A stretch of 64,000 nt of DNA. It comes from Cokeromyces recurvatus. Lineage: Eukaryota > Mucoromycota > Mucoromycetes > Mucorales > Mucoraceae. Location: assembly GCF_025118155.1 (NCBI RefSeq), contig NW_026251393.1:682001-746000 (forward strand), written 5' to 3'. The position numbers and the translations under genes were made by a program. Position 1 is the first letter of the stretch. Every line of letters begins with the position of its first letter. Shown piece after piece: positions 38,851-51,237 of this stretch. The notes beneath the pieces are model-generated. The model saw nothing but the letters and a program-made list of their open reading frames with translations, searched no databases and was not told where the DNA came from.

Positions 38851-40322
38851 ATGTCGATTCCTGAGGATAAAGTTGAGACCGTTGGTGGGTTAATAGCCGG
38901 TATGGAAAAAGCGTTAACATGTACTATTTGGTAGCTATTTGTATTTTCTTCAAATAATAAAAAAAACATACATTTGCATAAAAAAATGGGGTTCTCATTT
39001 ATTTAATGTACATATACATATAAATACGTATACATTTTTCACTTTCTTCATAAAAAAAAAAGCCTTTCACAATTAAATGTTCCAGCAATAGCACGATGTG
39101 GGCATTCCTTTTGTAAATCATGCATAGAGAATACAATTGATACAATTGGAAAATGCCCAATCTGTGAAGAAAGTTTAACTAAAGATCAAATTTTTTGTAC
39201 AGAACAAAAAAGTCTAATGGTAGCTAAATTTAACGATTTAAAAGAATCGTTTAAAAAAGAATACGGACTTGATATATCACAAATGACACCAATTGAGGTG
39301 TATAAAGATAATAGTAAGAAGATAATTTAAGCTGACAATATAAATGGACTTTTTATTCTATTGTCTAACTTATTATATACATTGCATTAGTGGGTGGTAG
39401 TAGAACTACTTCCCAATTTGAAAGTAAGTAAATTGTCTATAGCTTTATACTTAGCTTTAACTTACCTTTATATAGACTCAAAATATATAAACCAGTATCA
39501 TATATTACAATACAACAACACCCCTATTAGCGTAGATTTTCATGATTTTTCTTTTTTTTTTAGTATAATTGTTTAAATTAAAATAATTCTATATATTCAC
39601 TATAGGAAGTAAACATACCCAATATCTCTTTTGAAGAAAACCTAGACATAAAGATAACACACATTGTTTTTGACACAGGTAAAATAGATTATGTGCATTG
39701 TTTTATAAGCTACATATTTATATATTTTGAACATATTATAGATAGAAACGATTTAGTTAAACCCAATCGAGAGTATTTTTTGGCTATTTTATTTGGTTGC
39801 TATATTGTTAATGAGAAATGTAAGTGTATTTTTGAATGTAAAAGAAAAAGGCAGCAAGTAAATCTTAATACCCTATACGATGTAAATCAGGGCTTAAATT
39901 ATGTATAGAGCAAAATAAAATGCTTCCTGAAGCAAGATTTGAAATACAAGGCGACATAAAATATGGCAGAACAGGCGCTCCGAGTAAAGCAAGAAAAAAT
40001 AGAGTAATTGGTGTAAGTAAATCTACGTTAATCATCTTCATTATTGGAACTTAATAAAATTTCAATCTAGAGGCATCTTCTCTTCAAAGGACTTAAAGTT
40101 GGCTTAATCGGTGATACTGAAAATGAATATTATACATATATGAGTCTTGGAGATGCTGATATCAACATGAAATATGATGATATTATTATTTGCAGTTTTT
40201 CGGATAAAACACTGGATGAACTACACGAAACATATAAAGGAAAAAGATTAATATCAAAGGATTGGATTGATGCCTGCATCTGTAACTTTGAAATCATGAA
40301 AAAAGATGATTATATTTTGTGA
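38851..40322 (+). CDS. Compact BRCA1/BARD1-like RING plus tandem-BRCT protein
   Basis: Seven exons (38851-38930, 39063-39313, 39391-39423, 39610-39678, 39742-39819, 39891-40012, 40071-40322) sum to 885 nt, 294 residues, all phases consistent. The RING is at about residues 24-65: MEKALTCTICLSQL, ARCGHSFCKSCIE, GKCPICEESLTKDQI, with all C3HC4 residues present. BRCT 1 is at about 125-200: IKITHIVFDTDRNDLVKP, REYFLAILFGCYIVNEKWLK. It is joined by LPEARFEIQGDIKYGRTG, which resembles the inter-BRCT segment of animal BRCA1 (FEVRGD-type). BRCT 2 is at about 212-294: LFKGLKVGLIGD, ISKDWIDACICNFE with the conserved Trp. Animal BRCA1 and BARD1 are ubiquitin ligases for double-strand break repair with the same ends but far longer or ankyrin-containing middles. 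Here the linker is nearly absent and no ankyrin repeats are seen. Domain calls are firm; orthology is inference. Confidence 0.85.
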
Positions 40323-40373
40323 ATACTAAACAAAAAAGAAAAAAAAAAAAAAAAAATAGCAGTAATATTTGTA

Positions 40374-40375
<2 letters not shown>

Positions 40376-40409
<34 letters not shown>
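40376..40409. repeat. Poly-A tract
   Basis: A run of about 34 A in the short spacer between the BRCA1-like gene and the next small ORF, with a shorter A run at 40340-40356. Confidence 0.85.
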
Positions 40410-40411
<2 letters not shown>

Positions 40412-40520
40412 AAACAGTTTTCTTATTTTGCTGCATATCGATTAAAAAAATAATAATACTTTTCTTTTCTTTTTGTTTTTTTTTCCTCCTATACATATTT
40501 TTTTTTTAAAAAATATTATA

Positions 40521-40793
40521 ATGGTTCAAAGTCAAAATAAAAATGAAAAGAACCTTAGTTATTTAACATATATAATTCAATTACTCTCATCAAATAAGAT
40601 ATCAAATTCAAAAAGTACTCAGCAAACAACAACAAATCCAAGAGAAAAACTAATGTATTCCCGCCAATTAAAGCGAGATAGATCATTATATCGTACATGG
40701 CGTACTTTACCAGAGTATAACAATGATGAACTATCTATTCATTACTCTGATAATGACGATAGCAATGCTGATAAAGATATTCGTCTTTCATAA
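40521..40793 (+). CDS. Small hypothetical protein, acidic C-terminus
   Basis: Single exon, 90 residues, taken from the ATG at 40521 since the longer upstream frame is only T-rich leader. The sequence begins MVQSQNKNEKNLSYLTYIIQ, then a Ser/Thr/Gln stretch, then REKLMYSRQLKRDRSLYRTW RTLPEY in its middle, and an acidic end (DNDDSNADKDIRLS). Codon use looks like the neighbours and there is a CT/T-rich leader (40460-40500), both typical of genes here. No domain recognised and no function proposed. Confidence 0.5.
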   Translation: MVQSQNKNEKNLSYLTYIIQLLSSNKISNSKSTQQTTTNPREKLMYSRQLKRDRSLYRTWRTLPEYNNDELSIHYSDNDDSNADKDIRLS

Positions 40794-41984
40794 TACATCT
40801 ACTAATGTATTAATTATATTATTTAAACAATAAAAACACTCAGTTGTATCTATTCTTTTTATTATACAGCAGTTTTAGAGAATCCTCCATAGTTAGACTA
40901 TCATTCTTTCTTTCTTTTTTTCGTAAATTTATAGATTTATCTCTGTTCAATAAGATCATGTGATGCGAGAAAGCCGATCTTCAAAAATAAAATTATACTT
41001 GTAGAAAAACAAAATGATAAGTATATAATTTTCCCTTGTATATAATAGCTTCAATACAAACTAAGCGCTTTCATATAATCATATATTGGTGTTAAATAAA
41101 AGGTTAGATTAGCCGAAAAAAACTGATATCTACGAATTAAAGGTTTCTGTCTATACTTTTATATATAGAAACAATACGCTAAACATAACATCTGTAATAA
41201 GACTTACTTATACATATATTTGTGTATATATTCTTCTTATAGGATTTATATTCTAATTAAGAAAGGTCTCCTGATTTGACAGATACAAATGACTATTTTT
41301 ATGACAAAATTATGACTTGTTATATACACATATACAATGAAAGCAATACCAAAGGGCAGGTTTTGAATTAAAAAAAAAAAAAAAAAAGAAATCCAATATT
41401 AATGAGTGACTATTTTCTTCCAAACTCTTCATATCTATTACTTGACAAAAGAGCAAAATATTTGTCATTTTTCTTTATGAAGATAGACAAGGAAGAACAT
41501 AAGACTAAACTAGAAGGATATTGTGAATATAGAAGAGGATATTAGTTCATACCATTTGGAAACCTTAATTAATACCAGACATTCTTGTGAATCTCAGGAA
41601 CTAGAGCAACAATCACTTATTAAATATTTAGCCACTAGAATAAAAGACGTATTTAGTCTTTGAGGAATAGTAAAAAAAGCAGTAGATATTATATAGTAAC
41701 TACAGTAGCGAATAGAGGCTTCTTTTTGTGTGTTATAACCAAATGAAACTATTAATGCTATTTCTACATCTATTTTTTTCATATATCTAAGTTTAAAGTG
41801 CTAATGCCCTACCTTGACTGATATGAGCCCTATTTTTTTTCTTTTATCTATCTAAAATGAATGTCTTTCGTGATTATGCAATATATATATTGCTTTAATA
41901 TGAATTTAATCCTAAAAATGCAATAAAAGCAAGAGAAAAATTAGCAAGTTATGGTAAACTTGAAATTTATCTTGAAGCATTTGA
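40794..41984. other. Intergenic region
   Basis: About 1.2 kb of AT-rich DNA. The only ORF over 60 codons (41594-41782, minus) has no recognisable features. An A tract lies at 41369-41386. Nothing else seen until the LINE tail at 41985. Confidence 0.5.
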
Positions 41985-42135
41985 AAGAAACCCCTTCTTG
42001 GTACTAACTTGATCAAATGATTATGCAGCAATTAGTCTAATGTCTAAAGATACAGTTATCTTTTTTTCTTTTTCCTTTTTTTTTTTATCTGACCCATGCA
42101 ATATAATATTAATAGTATATACTTTTAAAAAATTT
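41985..42135 (+). mobile_element. LINE 3'-end fragment (5'-truncated)
   Basis: ACTAACTTGATCAAATGATT (about 42004) followed by a T/C-rich stretch and ATCTGACCCATGCAATATAA (about 42088) parallels 49800-49960 (GTACTGACTTGATCAAATGG, then T/C-rich, then TCTAACCCGAGCAATACAAC). The two share the same encoded peptide (LIKWLRCN-like), so both are 3' fragments of one LINE family. Confidence 0.6.
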
Positions 42136-42139
42136 TTCT

Positions 42140-43990
42140 TCTCACCAATAACCCTCAATTAGACTTACTCAAGGTGGATTTCGAATTGCTTGTAATTCAC
42201 TTGATCACACATTATGACTTATTGAACTTTGCAATATCCTTCGCCATAGTATCATATCCGACCGGCACTTCTTCTTTAATATCAAATCAGCTCACAATAA
42301 AGTTGGCCAATAATATATTTGGAACTTACTCAAACTTGTTTCGCCAAATCTTCTAATTTAACTTCTTCAAAATCTTTTTGATGGAGATTTTATTAAGTAA
42401 TATTTTATTTTATCTCTTTTACTTGACTACTAGTATCTTACGGGGATCAGTCCTGCTGCAGTTATTGTAATTTATCCATATTGATCAGTTACCAAAGCTA
42501 CTTTATACGCAATGCTTAACAAATGGTATGTCACTTGTATAACTAACTCTCAATTTAAACTGATTACTTTATACTGATAATCCCCTTATAGCTGAACAGA
42601 ATAGAATAGTTGTATTATTACAAATATGTAAGCAGCTTAGCTACAACCTTGGATATCGATAAAACTCCAGTAAATACATTATTTCAGATCCTCATAAATG
42701 CTCGCTCACATATCAGTCATATGGTAATCGCATAGAGCGACAGTCTTCATTCTCATATTCTGGTATATCTTTTTGTCTTGAGGACAATCTCAATATCCTT
42801 GAACTTATATATAACAATACTACAAAGAATCTTGCTACTATGAATCAATTCTCTATAATTGGAGTTAATTATAACGGTTTTTGTAAGCTTTTATCTAGTA
42901 AATTCTATTACGAATGATTCGCTCCCAACTTAAATATGATTCAATTGTTAACAAACCTACCACCTATAAATATACAAAATTAGAAGATGTTCAAAACAAG
43001 TGTATTCGACAAGTCTTTAGCACCTCAAGTTAATCATCTGTTAAAGTAATGTCTCATCTGATTAAAACTTCCCTTAAATTAGCTCATACGCTCATATACT
43101 TCATATACATTTTTATTACGTTCCTTATTACTATTATTAGAGGGTATCCTCTTATCGAACTTGTTGTCATATATTATATAATAACCCTCTGCTAAATTAC
43201 AGTAGTGCAAACTTTCTAAAATATTATTATGGAAAAAGCGCCAATCTGAAATATATCCTTTAGATACTAAAAAAAAAAAAAATCAAATAACTTTGATGAT
43301 AGTTTCTGCAAGATAGCTTAAATAAAAGCCAAATCACCCTAACAATTCCACGCCTCTTTTTGCTGGTAGACCTACAATTTTTATAAGTCTCGTTCTCTAG
43401 CTACTGATGCCATTTATAGAACTTACCAAGTGTATCCATTAACGACTGGGATGGTTACAGCATGTCTACTCAACATACTGCCCTAACCATCATCCTTCAT
43501 AACTTCTCGCTAAACAACATGCAATACACTGTTTGGAAATGTATTGTAAACTAAAAGTGCCAGAAACAATCATCAACCTTATGCCATTCCTTCTGAAACA
43601 TCTACCTAGTAAGAAGCTTCAAACTATCTTACTCTGTCACTTTTTGACAAATACTATGACCTAATTTCCATATTATCTTATATGAATTTGAATATCTTTT
43701 CCACAATGAGCTAATCCCCCAATCTTGGATTAAAAACTATTAAATTGGCTCTTGTCTTTTTCGCATTACTAGTAAATTTGTTTACTCTTTTATTTCTAGA
43801 TACTCCCCTCTTTTTTTTTTTTCTTTTTCTATTTTTTCCCTCTTGCTTCTAGCTTCTGAAGAAGTTTTATTTTTTTATTTTTTATTATTTTTATTATTCT
43901 TAGCCTTTCAATGCTCCGACTCGAGCAAAGCTGATATATTAAATAATATCTTGTGCTCATTGGGCCTTTAATCTTTCTTCATAAATAAGA
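42140..43990 (+). mobile_element. Decayed LINE, reverse transcriptase remnant (second large copy)
   Basis: Plus-strand frames give LDLTQGGFRIACNSLDHTL (about 42160), FNIKSAHNKV (motif A, about 42282), a motif B remnant GISPAAVIVIY (about 42440), YTDNPLIAEQ (motif C, about 42572), then NLGYR, FSYSGISFCLEDNLNILEL and NQFSIIGVNYNGF, which align in order with the copy at 14085-15990. The 3' part includes INLMPFLLKHLP (about 43573), shared with the fragment at 49550. The copy ends with a T-rich stretch, CTCCGACTCGAGCAAAGC and TTGTGCTCATTGGGCC at about 43975. Numerous stops show it is inactive. Confidence 0.72.
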
Positions 43991-44149
43991 AAATTATTTA
44001 ACCGTATACATGATGTATAAAAACAAAGCCAAGTTAGTACAAGCAATCGTGTAACGCTAAATAAACTGTATTTTAAAAACAATGTTTAAATTTGTTTTTT
44101 ATTTTTTCTTCTTTTCTTTTCTCTTTTTTTTTTTTATTTCAATAATAAC

Positions 44150-46036
44150 ATGGAGAATAAAGAGGAGGATATTCTAAACCAAGTCCAGCAAACATGTATA
44201 CGGGACAAGGTGAACGATTTCAAGGAAACACAATCTCCTTCTGATAAAAAAATGGAAGCTCAAAAGCAAGCCAATGTTGTGCTTGAGAGTATACCTCCAT
44301 TAAAAGCTCAAGATTCTTTAGAAACCGATCAAGGCACTAATGATACTAGGGCTATTGAACATGCTATTACATCTGCTAAAGCAAAACCTACTGAAAAAAA
44401 TTTACCATCACAAAAGTCACCCCCTGGTACATACAGTTCATCTACCAAAGTAGGTTGGAATGCCTTCTCTCAAGCTCCTAACCCTGGTGATGAAAATGCT
44501 ATGAAGGAACTTGGCTCAAAATTAGGTTTAGATGCACTTATTGATATGTACAAGGGCGTGCGTCCTACGACTAAAGAGCAAGAAGAGGATATTGTTTCTC
44601 ATTTTTTAAATGAAGCATATTATGGAGAGTGGTACCATAATGCAGCTGTCATGTTATTTACAGTTGTATTCACATGGTTGCTGACAAAATTAGGTGGCGG
44701 GTTGATGGCTTGTATCGTGATAGGGGCATTTTTGGCTACTTATTATCAAACATCTATTCGCCGTTTAAGAAGAAATATTCGAGATGATATTCAAAGAGAA
44801 TTATCTATTAACAGATTAGAGACTGAATCTGAATCAGCCGATTGGATTAATCATTTCCTTTCACGATTTTGGCTCATTTATGAACCTGTCTTGTCAGCTC
44901 AAATTATTGACATTGCTGATTCTATCCTTGTAAATAATACACCTGCTTTTTTGGATTCTATTCGTCTAACTTCATTTACATTGGGAACTAAGGCTCCTCG
45001 AATTGAAAGTATCAAGACACTTACTAAAACTGAGCCTAACATTGTAGTAAGTATATAAAATAATAATAATAATAATAAAAAAAAAAGATAAATATAAATA
45101 TTATGATATATTAAATATCTATTTTAGTGTATGGATTGGAAATTTTCTTTTATTCCAAATGACACACTTGATCTTTCAGAACGTGATCTTCTTTCAAAAG
45201 TAAATCCTAAGATTGTCTTGACAATTCGTGTTGGTAAAGGTATGATTGGTGCTGGTATACCTATTCTCTTGGAAGATATTGCCTTTTCTGGTCATCTAAG
45301 ACTTAAGTTTAGAATGTTTAATGAATTCCCTCATATTAAAACTGTTGAAGCTTCCTTTTTGGAAAAGCCTCATTTTGATTATGTACTTAAGCCTGTTGGA
45401 GGTGAAATGTTTGGTTTTGATATTAACAATGTAAAGTTAGATACAAATGAATACGAGTACTTTATTTATTTTATTTTTTTCAATCTGATGATTAGATTCC
45501 TGGCCTTGAATCGTTTGTTCAAGAACAAGTTCACGCTACTCTTGGACCAATGATGTATGCACCTAATGTATTTACTTTAGATGTCGCTGGTATGATGTCA
45601 GGTGCTGCTGATTTAAGTAAGTAAAATATATATGTATATAGTATAGCTTATAAAGTGTTTATAATTCACATCAATATTAATTTTTTATTTTTATTTTTTT
45701 ATTTGAAAAGATTCAGCTAATGGTGTTTTGGTTATCAAGATTCACTCGGCATCTGGTTTAAAAGACATTGATCTTTTTGGAACTGTAGATCCTTACATTA
45801 CAGTTCACCTCGGTAGCCCTAATAACGCCGAAGTAGGTCGTACAAAATGTATTGAAGATAATCGTAATCCCAAATTCGAGGAAATTCTTTTTGTTTTACT
45901 TAATTCGGTTATGAATGAAACTTTAATATTGGAAGTAATGGATCGCAACACAGGTCGAAGTGATTCTTCAATTGGTACATGTACTTTTGATCTTAAAACA
46001 CTTTCTGAATCTGATAATCTTGTTGAAGGCTTGTAT

Positions 46037-46082
<46 letters not shown>

Positions 46083-48996
46083 ATTTATAATATTTCCCCT
46101 CCTTTTTTTTTCTCTCATTTATATTAATCATGCTTTTTTCCTCCCTAATAGATCACTTTCTATTTTAAAAAAGGGGAAACCTACAGGTGAAGTTAAATGT
46201 GACTTCCATTATTTCCCTGTAAATAGCTCTGATAAGCAAGAAGATGGTACCATTATTCCTCCTGAAGAATCTAGTAAGTTATAAAACTATATTTAGTTGT
46301 ACTTGAAAACTCATTTTTTTTTAAAAAAAAAAGATAGTGGTATTTTACGCTTTACAGTTCATGAATGTAAACAATTAGGCAAACAAAAAAGTGGTAGTAG
46401 TGGAATTAGTATCCCAGTCATAGGCTCTAAAAATGATATCAGCCCCTATGCCATTATCAAAGTCAATGACATTGAAAGACTTCGTACTAATCCCTTCAAA
46501 CGTAGTATCAATCCTCGTTGGGATAGATCCATTGAACTCTTCATTACTGATAAAACCAAAACCCAGCTACGAGTTAATGTTCTGGATGATGGATCTGATG
46601 ACAAACTCTTGGGATATTGGGATTCTAAACTTGAAGAATTTGAAGAGGATGCCTATATCAACAATCAAGATTGGTGGGCTCTTAAGGGAAGTGGATCTGG
46701 AAAAATACATCTTAGTATGCAATGGAAACCTGTTACGATGACAGGATTTACAGAAAGTATGTCGCGTGGCTATCATTCTCCTATTGGTGTTGTTCGTATT
46801 AACTTTGTGGGTGCTAACGATCTTAAGAATGTGGAAGCTATAACAGGCGGTAAATCTGATCCTTACGTACGTGTCATGTCAGGTGTTCAGAATCGTGGCC
46901 AGACGGAGCATATTGATGATGAGTTAAATCCGGTGTGGGATCAAGTATTTTACATTCCTGTTCATTCAAAGCGTGAAGACTTAATTTTAGAAGTTATGGA
47001 TTATAATTCCAACTCCAAGGACAAGAGTTTAGGCATCACCGATTTATTTTTGAAGGATATTATGAAAGAGGTCAAGACAGAAGATGGTCATGTCTATTTT
47101 GAGTCGAAGGCATTGGAGCCTATTAAACACGTTGCTAATTTGACAAGCCGCGATCGTAAAAAAGGACGTGGTATACTCACATATACTGTTGCATTTTATC
47201 CTACATTAGCATTGCCTAAAGAGGAAGATCATAAAAAGAAGACCATGGAACAAGAGGAAGAGGAGGAGGAGGAGGGATCTGGAAACAGTCAAGTTTCTGA
47301 AGAGCCTGAGTTTATTGAAAAACCAAGAGAGCTGCCTGAACATGAGCTTCATGGCGAACCTATTAAATACAAGGTTATTTCAAATGACAAGAAACTTATC
47401 GATTTATCCGCCTACGAGTCTGGTGTTTTAGCAGTCAAGATACACTCAGTCACGCTTAGTGAGTCCCAGAATGCGATTATTGATCTTATGTTAGACTCAA
47501 ATGATCCTCAATTTTCTACTATTGAGCAAAAAGGATCTTATCTTGAAGTCAATGAGACCGGTACGGTATTTGTGAAGGAGTTAGAATTTTCCAAGCTGAT
47601 AGTTAGGGTCAGAAATGCTCGTAACGCAGATAAGGATGAAGATTCATATGGTCGCTGCATTATGGAAGTAAGGCGTATTGTCGAACGATTACTTAAAGCA
47701 GCAGAAGATGAGTCCATTACAGAACCTGTAATTGAAGAGATTCCATTGTTGGATTCCTCAGGAGGCAAAATACGCCTCAGCTTCAACTTTATTCCTCTTA
47801 TTCAATTCAAACTAGACCCCGCTGAAAGTTTAGAAAACCAAGGAAATTTAACAATATCAGTAGTAAAAGCAGTTAATTTAATTAGTGCGGATCGTAATGG
47901 CACTAGTGATCCTTTCATTCGTTTCTATATCGATGATCAACGCATCTATAAAACACAAACGTATAAGAAGACATTAAACCCTGTCTTTAATAAGGATGAA
48001 ACTTTTACTATACCCATTGTGAATCGTATCTATACTCCAATTATTGCCAAAATATTTGATTGGGATCAAATTGGTAAAGATACATTGATAGGTGAATGCA
48101 AGATTACGTTTACAAATGAAGATATTGAGACCTTTGTCACGACTACAAAAGAATATAAGATTGATCAAGGGGGTACACTTATACTCCGTTTAACTTGGAG
48201 ACCTGAATTGGTAGCCCGCAAGCGTACAAACACTTCTTTGTTTACTGCTACTACTCGTGTCTTCACACAAGCTCCTGGAAGCGCCTTTGGTGCTGGTAAA
48301 GAAGTAGTAGGTGTAGGAGGAAAGGCTTTAGGAGCTGGTTCTAAAGTTTTTGGTACTGGTGTATCTGCTATAGGAAGTGGATTTCGTAATATAGGAAAAC
48401 TTGGTAAACGGTCTTCTGGTGCATCACTTGAAGAAATTCCTAGAGCTCCTTCAATGGATCGCGAAGTTTCATCACCTGGTACTATCGCTGATAATAGTTC
48501 TATTGTAATGCCAAATTCTCCTAGTAACTCTTCTATACTTTCAAAGCAGCCTACCACAAACCGATCTACTAGTGAAGAAGGGTTAGGTAGCTCTACTGCA
48601 GTCCAAATTACATTAATTGAAGCTCGAAATTTGAAAGCAATGGACCGTGGGGGTACGAGCGATCCTTATTGTCGTGTTCGTGTGGGTAACAAAGTTATAC
48701 ATAAGACACGTCATATTAAGAAGACATTAACTCCTGATTGGAATGAGACTTTTACGACTCGAGTGTCAGGTGGTAGTATGCTAGATTTTAAAGTTAAAGA
48801 TCATAACAAACTCAATGATGTTGATATTGGTAGTTATCAACTCAACATAGGTCAGTATATAAAGCCTGGACAAGCACCATTTGATGGATGGTTACCCTTA
48901 TCACCTGAGGGTAATGGAGAAATCCATGTAAAAATTGCTATTATTGATAATGATAATGTTACTACTAAGACTGGAGGATTGTTTAGTAGGAAATAA
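44150..48996 (+). CDS. Tricalbin (SMP plus multiple C2 domains), ER-plasma membrane tether
   Basis: Six exons (44150-45046, 45128-45430, 45496-45616, 45711-46032, 46152-46273, 46334-48996) sum to 4428 nt, 1475 residues, matching yeast tricalbins in size. Order: disordered N-terminus, a hydrophobic hairpin (HNAAVMLFTVVFTWLLTKLG and GLMACIVIGAFLATYY) after the motif NAFSQAPNPGDENAMKELG; an SMP lipid-transfer domain (ESADWINHFLSRFWLIYEPV, MDWKFSFIPND, HLRLKFRMFNEFP, IPGLESFVQEQVHATLGPM); then at least five C2 domains, e.g. GVLVIKIHSASGLKDIDLFG, VRINFVGANDLKNVE, GNLTISVVKAVNLISADRNG and VQITLIEARNLKAMDRGGTS, several with the Asp-rich Ca-binding loops (GTSDPY). Known role: tethers cortical ER to the plasma membrane and moves lipid. 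Intron 4 holds a 43-nt T run and the last acceptor is oligo(A)-AG. Confidence 0.95.
46038..46080. repeat. Poly-T tract inside a tricalbin intron
   Basis: About 43 T within the 119-bp fourth intron (46033-46151), just downstream of its donor GTATGT. Confidence 0.9.
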
Positions 48997-49545
48997 AATT
49001 CCGTATTATATATATAAATACAATTAGCTATATAAAAGCAGCATACATTTGATATTTTAAACAATAAAAGCTATTATAAATACATTTTATTCAGAAATTA
49101 TGGAGACGTTCAAGAATAAAACAAAACAAAATAAAAGACCCAACTAAATAAAATAAGACAAAAGTCTCTATAAATTGCGGACAGGCAAAGGAGACAATAT
49201 ATAAAAAGAACAAATTATTTAATACAAGAAAGAATAACTAATAAAATATGTATACAGTATTACTTACATTGAATGTGATTAGGAAGAAAAAAAAAACGTC
49301 AAATTATAATGTTAGTACTTGCTTTAATATTTTACTCGTTAATAACGATAATTTGAATCAATAAGCAGCCTCAAAGAACAAAACTTAATCCACCGTTAGT
49401 AACTCTCATTATTTTAAATTAATTATCAATAAAGTATTTTTTTTTCCTTTGGCGCAAATTCTTATGCTTCAAACTTATAACTATTTTATGTCTAATTATT
49501 TGATTTTATTCTATATCAAATTTTCTGGAAATAGTGTGTAAAATC
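48997..49545. other. Tricalbin 3' region
   Basis: No ORF. AATAAA at about 49061 is a plausible polyadenylation signal. The rest is AT-rich DNA running into the LINE fragment. Confidence 0.45.
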
Positions 49546-49549
49546 TAAA

Positions 49550-49975
49550 TTCCATCTAAATGACACATTTACTCGGTCTCATGCTAAATATACACCGTTG
49601 ACTTACAAATGTCTAACACTATGATCAATCCTTTCCCTTTTCTACTCAAATATCTTCTTAGTAAACATAGAAAGTCATTGATCGTATGAAATAGCCCCTC
49701 TACTTCTGCATGGGTTATTAGCTCGCCTATCGTATGTAACATACTACTCTTTGAACTTGATTACCTTTACCACAGTAAAATCCCTCCTGATATCCCGCCT
49801 CTTAGTACTGACTTGATCAAATGGTTACGCTGTAATAAATCTAGTGTTCAAAAATACTGTTTTCTATTCAACTTCCCTTATTTACCTTTTTTTCCCTTTT
49901 AGCTATCAAAAGGCTTTTTTTTTCTCTTTTTTTTGATCTAACCCGAGCAATACAACATGTACCCAAATGAATGAG
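49550..49975 (+). mobile_element. LINE 3'-end fragment
   Basis: Plus-strand reading gives INPFPFLLKYLLSKHRKSLI and PLSTDLIKWLRCNKSSVQ, which match the 3' coding part of the copies at 42140-43990 and 41985-42135. It ends with a T/C-rich stretch and TCTAACCCGAGCAATACAAC near 49935-49955. It is 5'-truncated, as is usual for LINE insertions, and carries stops. Confidence 0.65.
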
Positions 49976-50087
49976 TTTTTAAAATTAATCTTGTCAATTT
50001 TTTTCAAAAGTCACAATTTCATGATTTAAAAAAAAAAAAAAGTGAAATAAAATAAAATTCTCATTTCTCTGTATTTGCACGTATATT

Positions 50088-51012
50088 ATGTTTATACTTT
50101 CTGAATTAGAGGATACAGTTAAAATTATCCCTAACGATTTTAAAAAAGATGATAATGATGCCATTACTGATGTATTGAATGAAAAGTATGCTAATAAAGT
50201 AGTGCAAGAAGTCGGTCTTTGTATATGTGTTCACGATATTTTAGAAACATCAGAAGGCTTCATTCTTTATGGTGATGGCTGTAGTTATATTAAAGGTATT
50301 CTGAATATATTCAATTAACTAAATTAATCAAAAAATTAATATTTTATGTATTAGTCACATTTCGAGTTGTTGTGTTTAGACCTTTTGTTGGTGAAATATT
50401 AGTTGGTAAAATCAAGAGTTGTTCACCTAATGGTGTTCTAGGTAAACAAAAAAAAAAAAAAAAAAAAAAGAAAAAAGAAATTACATGTTGACAAACAATG
50501 TTAGACTAATTCTATAATATATGTAAAAAAAAAAGTGACTATGGGATTTTTTGATGATATTTTGATTCCAGGAGGGGCGCTTCAACCTGGAACTAAATTG
50601 TAAAGTATAATGAATACAATAGGAATATAAATTCCTAGTTCTAATTTTTCTTATGATTCAAAATTAGTGATCCAGCAGAACAAGTTTGGGTGTGGAATTA
50701 TGAAGGAGAAAAGATGTATATGGATATTGAAGAACCTATTCGATTTCGAGTATTACGTGAGCAATTTACAGACATTACACCGACAGTGCATCCACCTTTA
50801 CCACCTACAGGTCGTAGACGATCTATAGCAGATACTACTGCAAATGATGACCTTGCTGCCAATTCCACTAAAATACCACCCTATTCAATTACTGTAAGAT
50901 AGTTGAACATCTTTTAATTCAAAAGAAAAAGAATTTTTATTCACTTTTCCTTTTAATATAGTGTACAATTCAAGAAGATGGTTTAGGCCTTTTATCATGG
51001 TGGGGAAGTTAA
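50088..51012 (+). CDS. RPC25: RNA polymerase III subunit RPC8/Rpc25
   Basis: Five exons (50088-50295, 50355-50441, 50536-50599, 50668-50893, 50962-51012) sum to 636 nt, 211 residues. N-terminal half: [46 protein letters not shown], the Rpb7-type tip domain. C-terminal half: [68 protein letters not shown], an S1-type OB fold, ending [10 protein letters not shown] as in other Rpc25/POLR3H proteins. The protein pairs with Rpc17 to form the Pol III stalk that contacts TFIIIB and the initiating RNA. Length equals the family norm. The third exon follows an oligo(A)-AG acceptor. Confidence 0.95.
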
Positions 51013-51237
51013 AAGTGATGAATATATATTTATGTATACACACATATATATGAAGACTCTCTCTCTCTTTTTCTTTTCTTTTCTTTTCTTTTTTTCTTTT
51101 TTGGCTTGTGAACACAAAAATTATTATAATAGAATTTCATTTATGCATATATTTATATAATGTTAATATCCTTTTTTCTTCGTAGAGATAATAAAAATGT
51201 ATATAACTTGTATATATACATCTAATAATAATGGTAT

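Noticed and set aside
45805..46131. Minus-strand ORF with a Lys run in tricalbin
   Set aside because: The Lys run is the antisense of the intronic T tract, and the rest is antisense to a C2 domain exon.
48165..48557. 130-codon minus-strand ORF inside tricalbin
   Set aside because: Shadow of the tricalbin linker exon.
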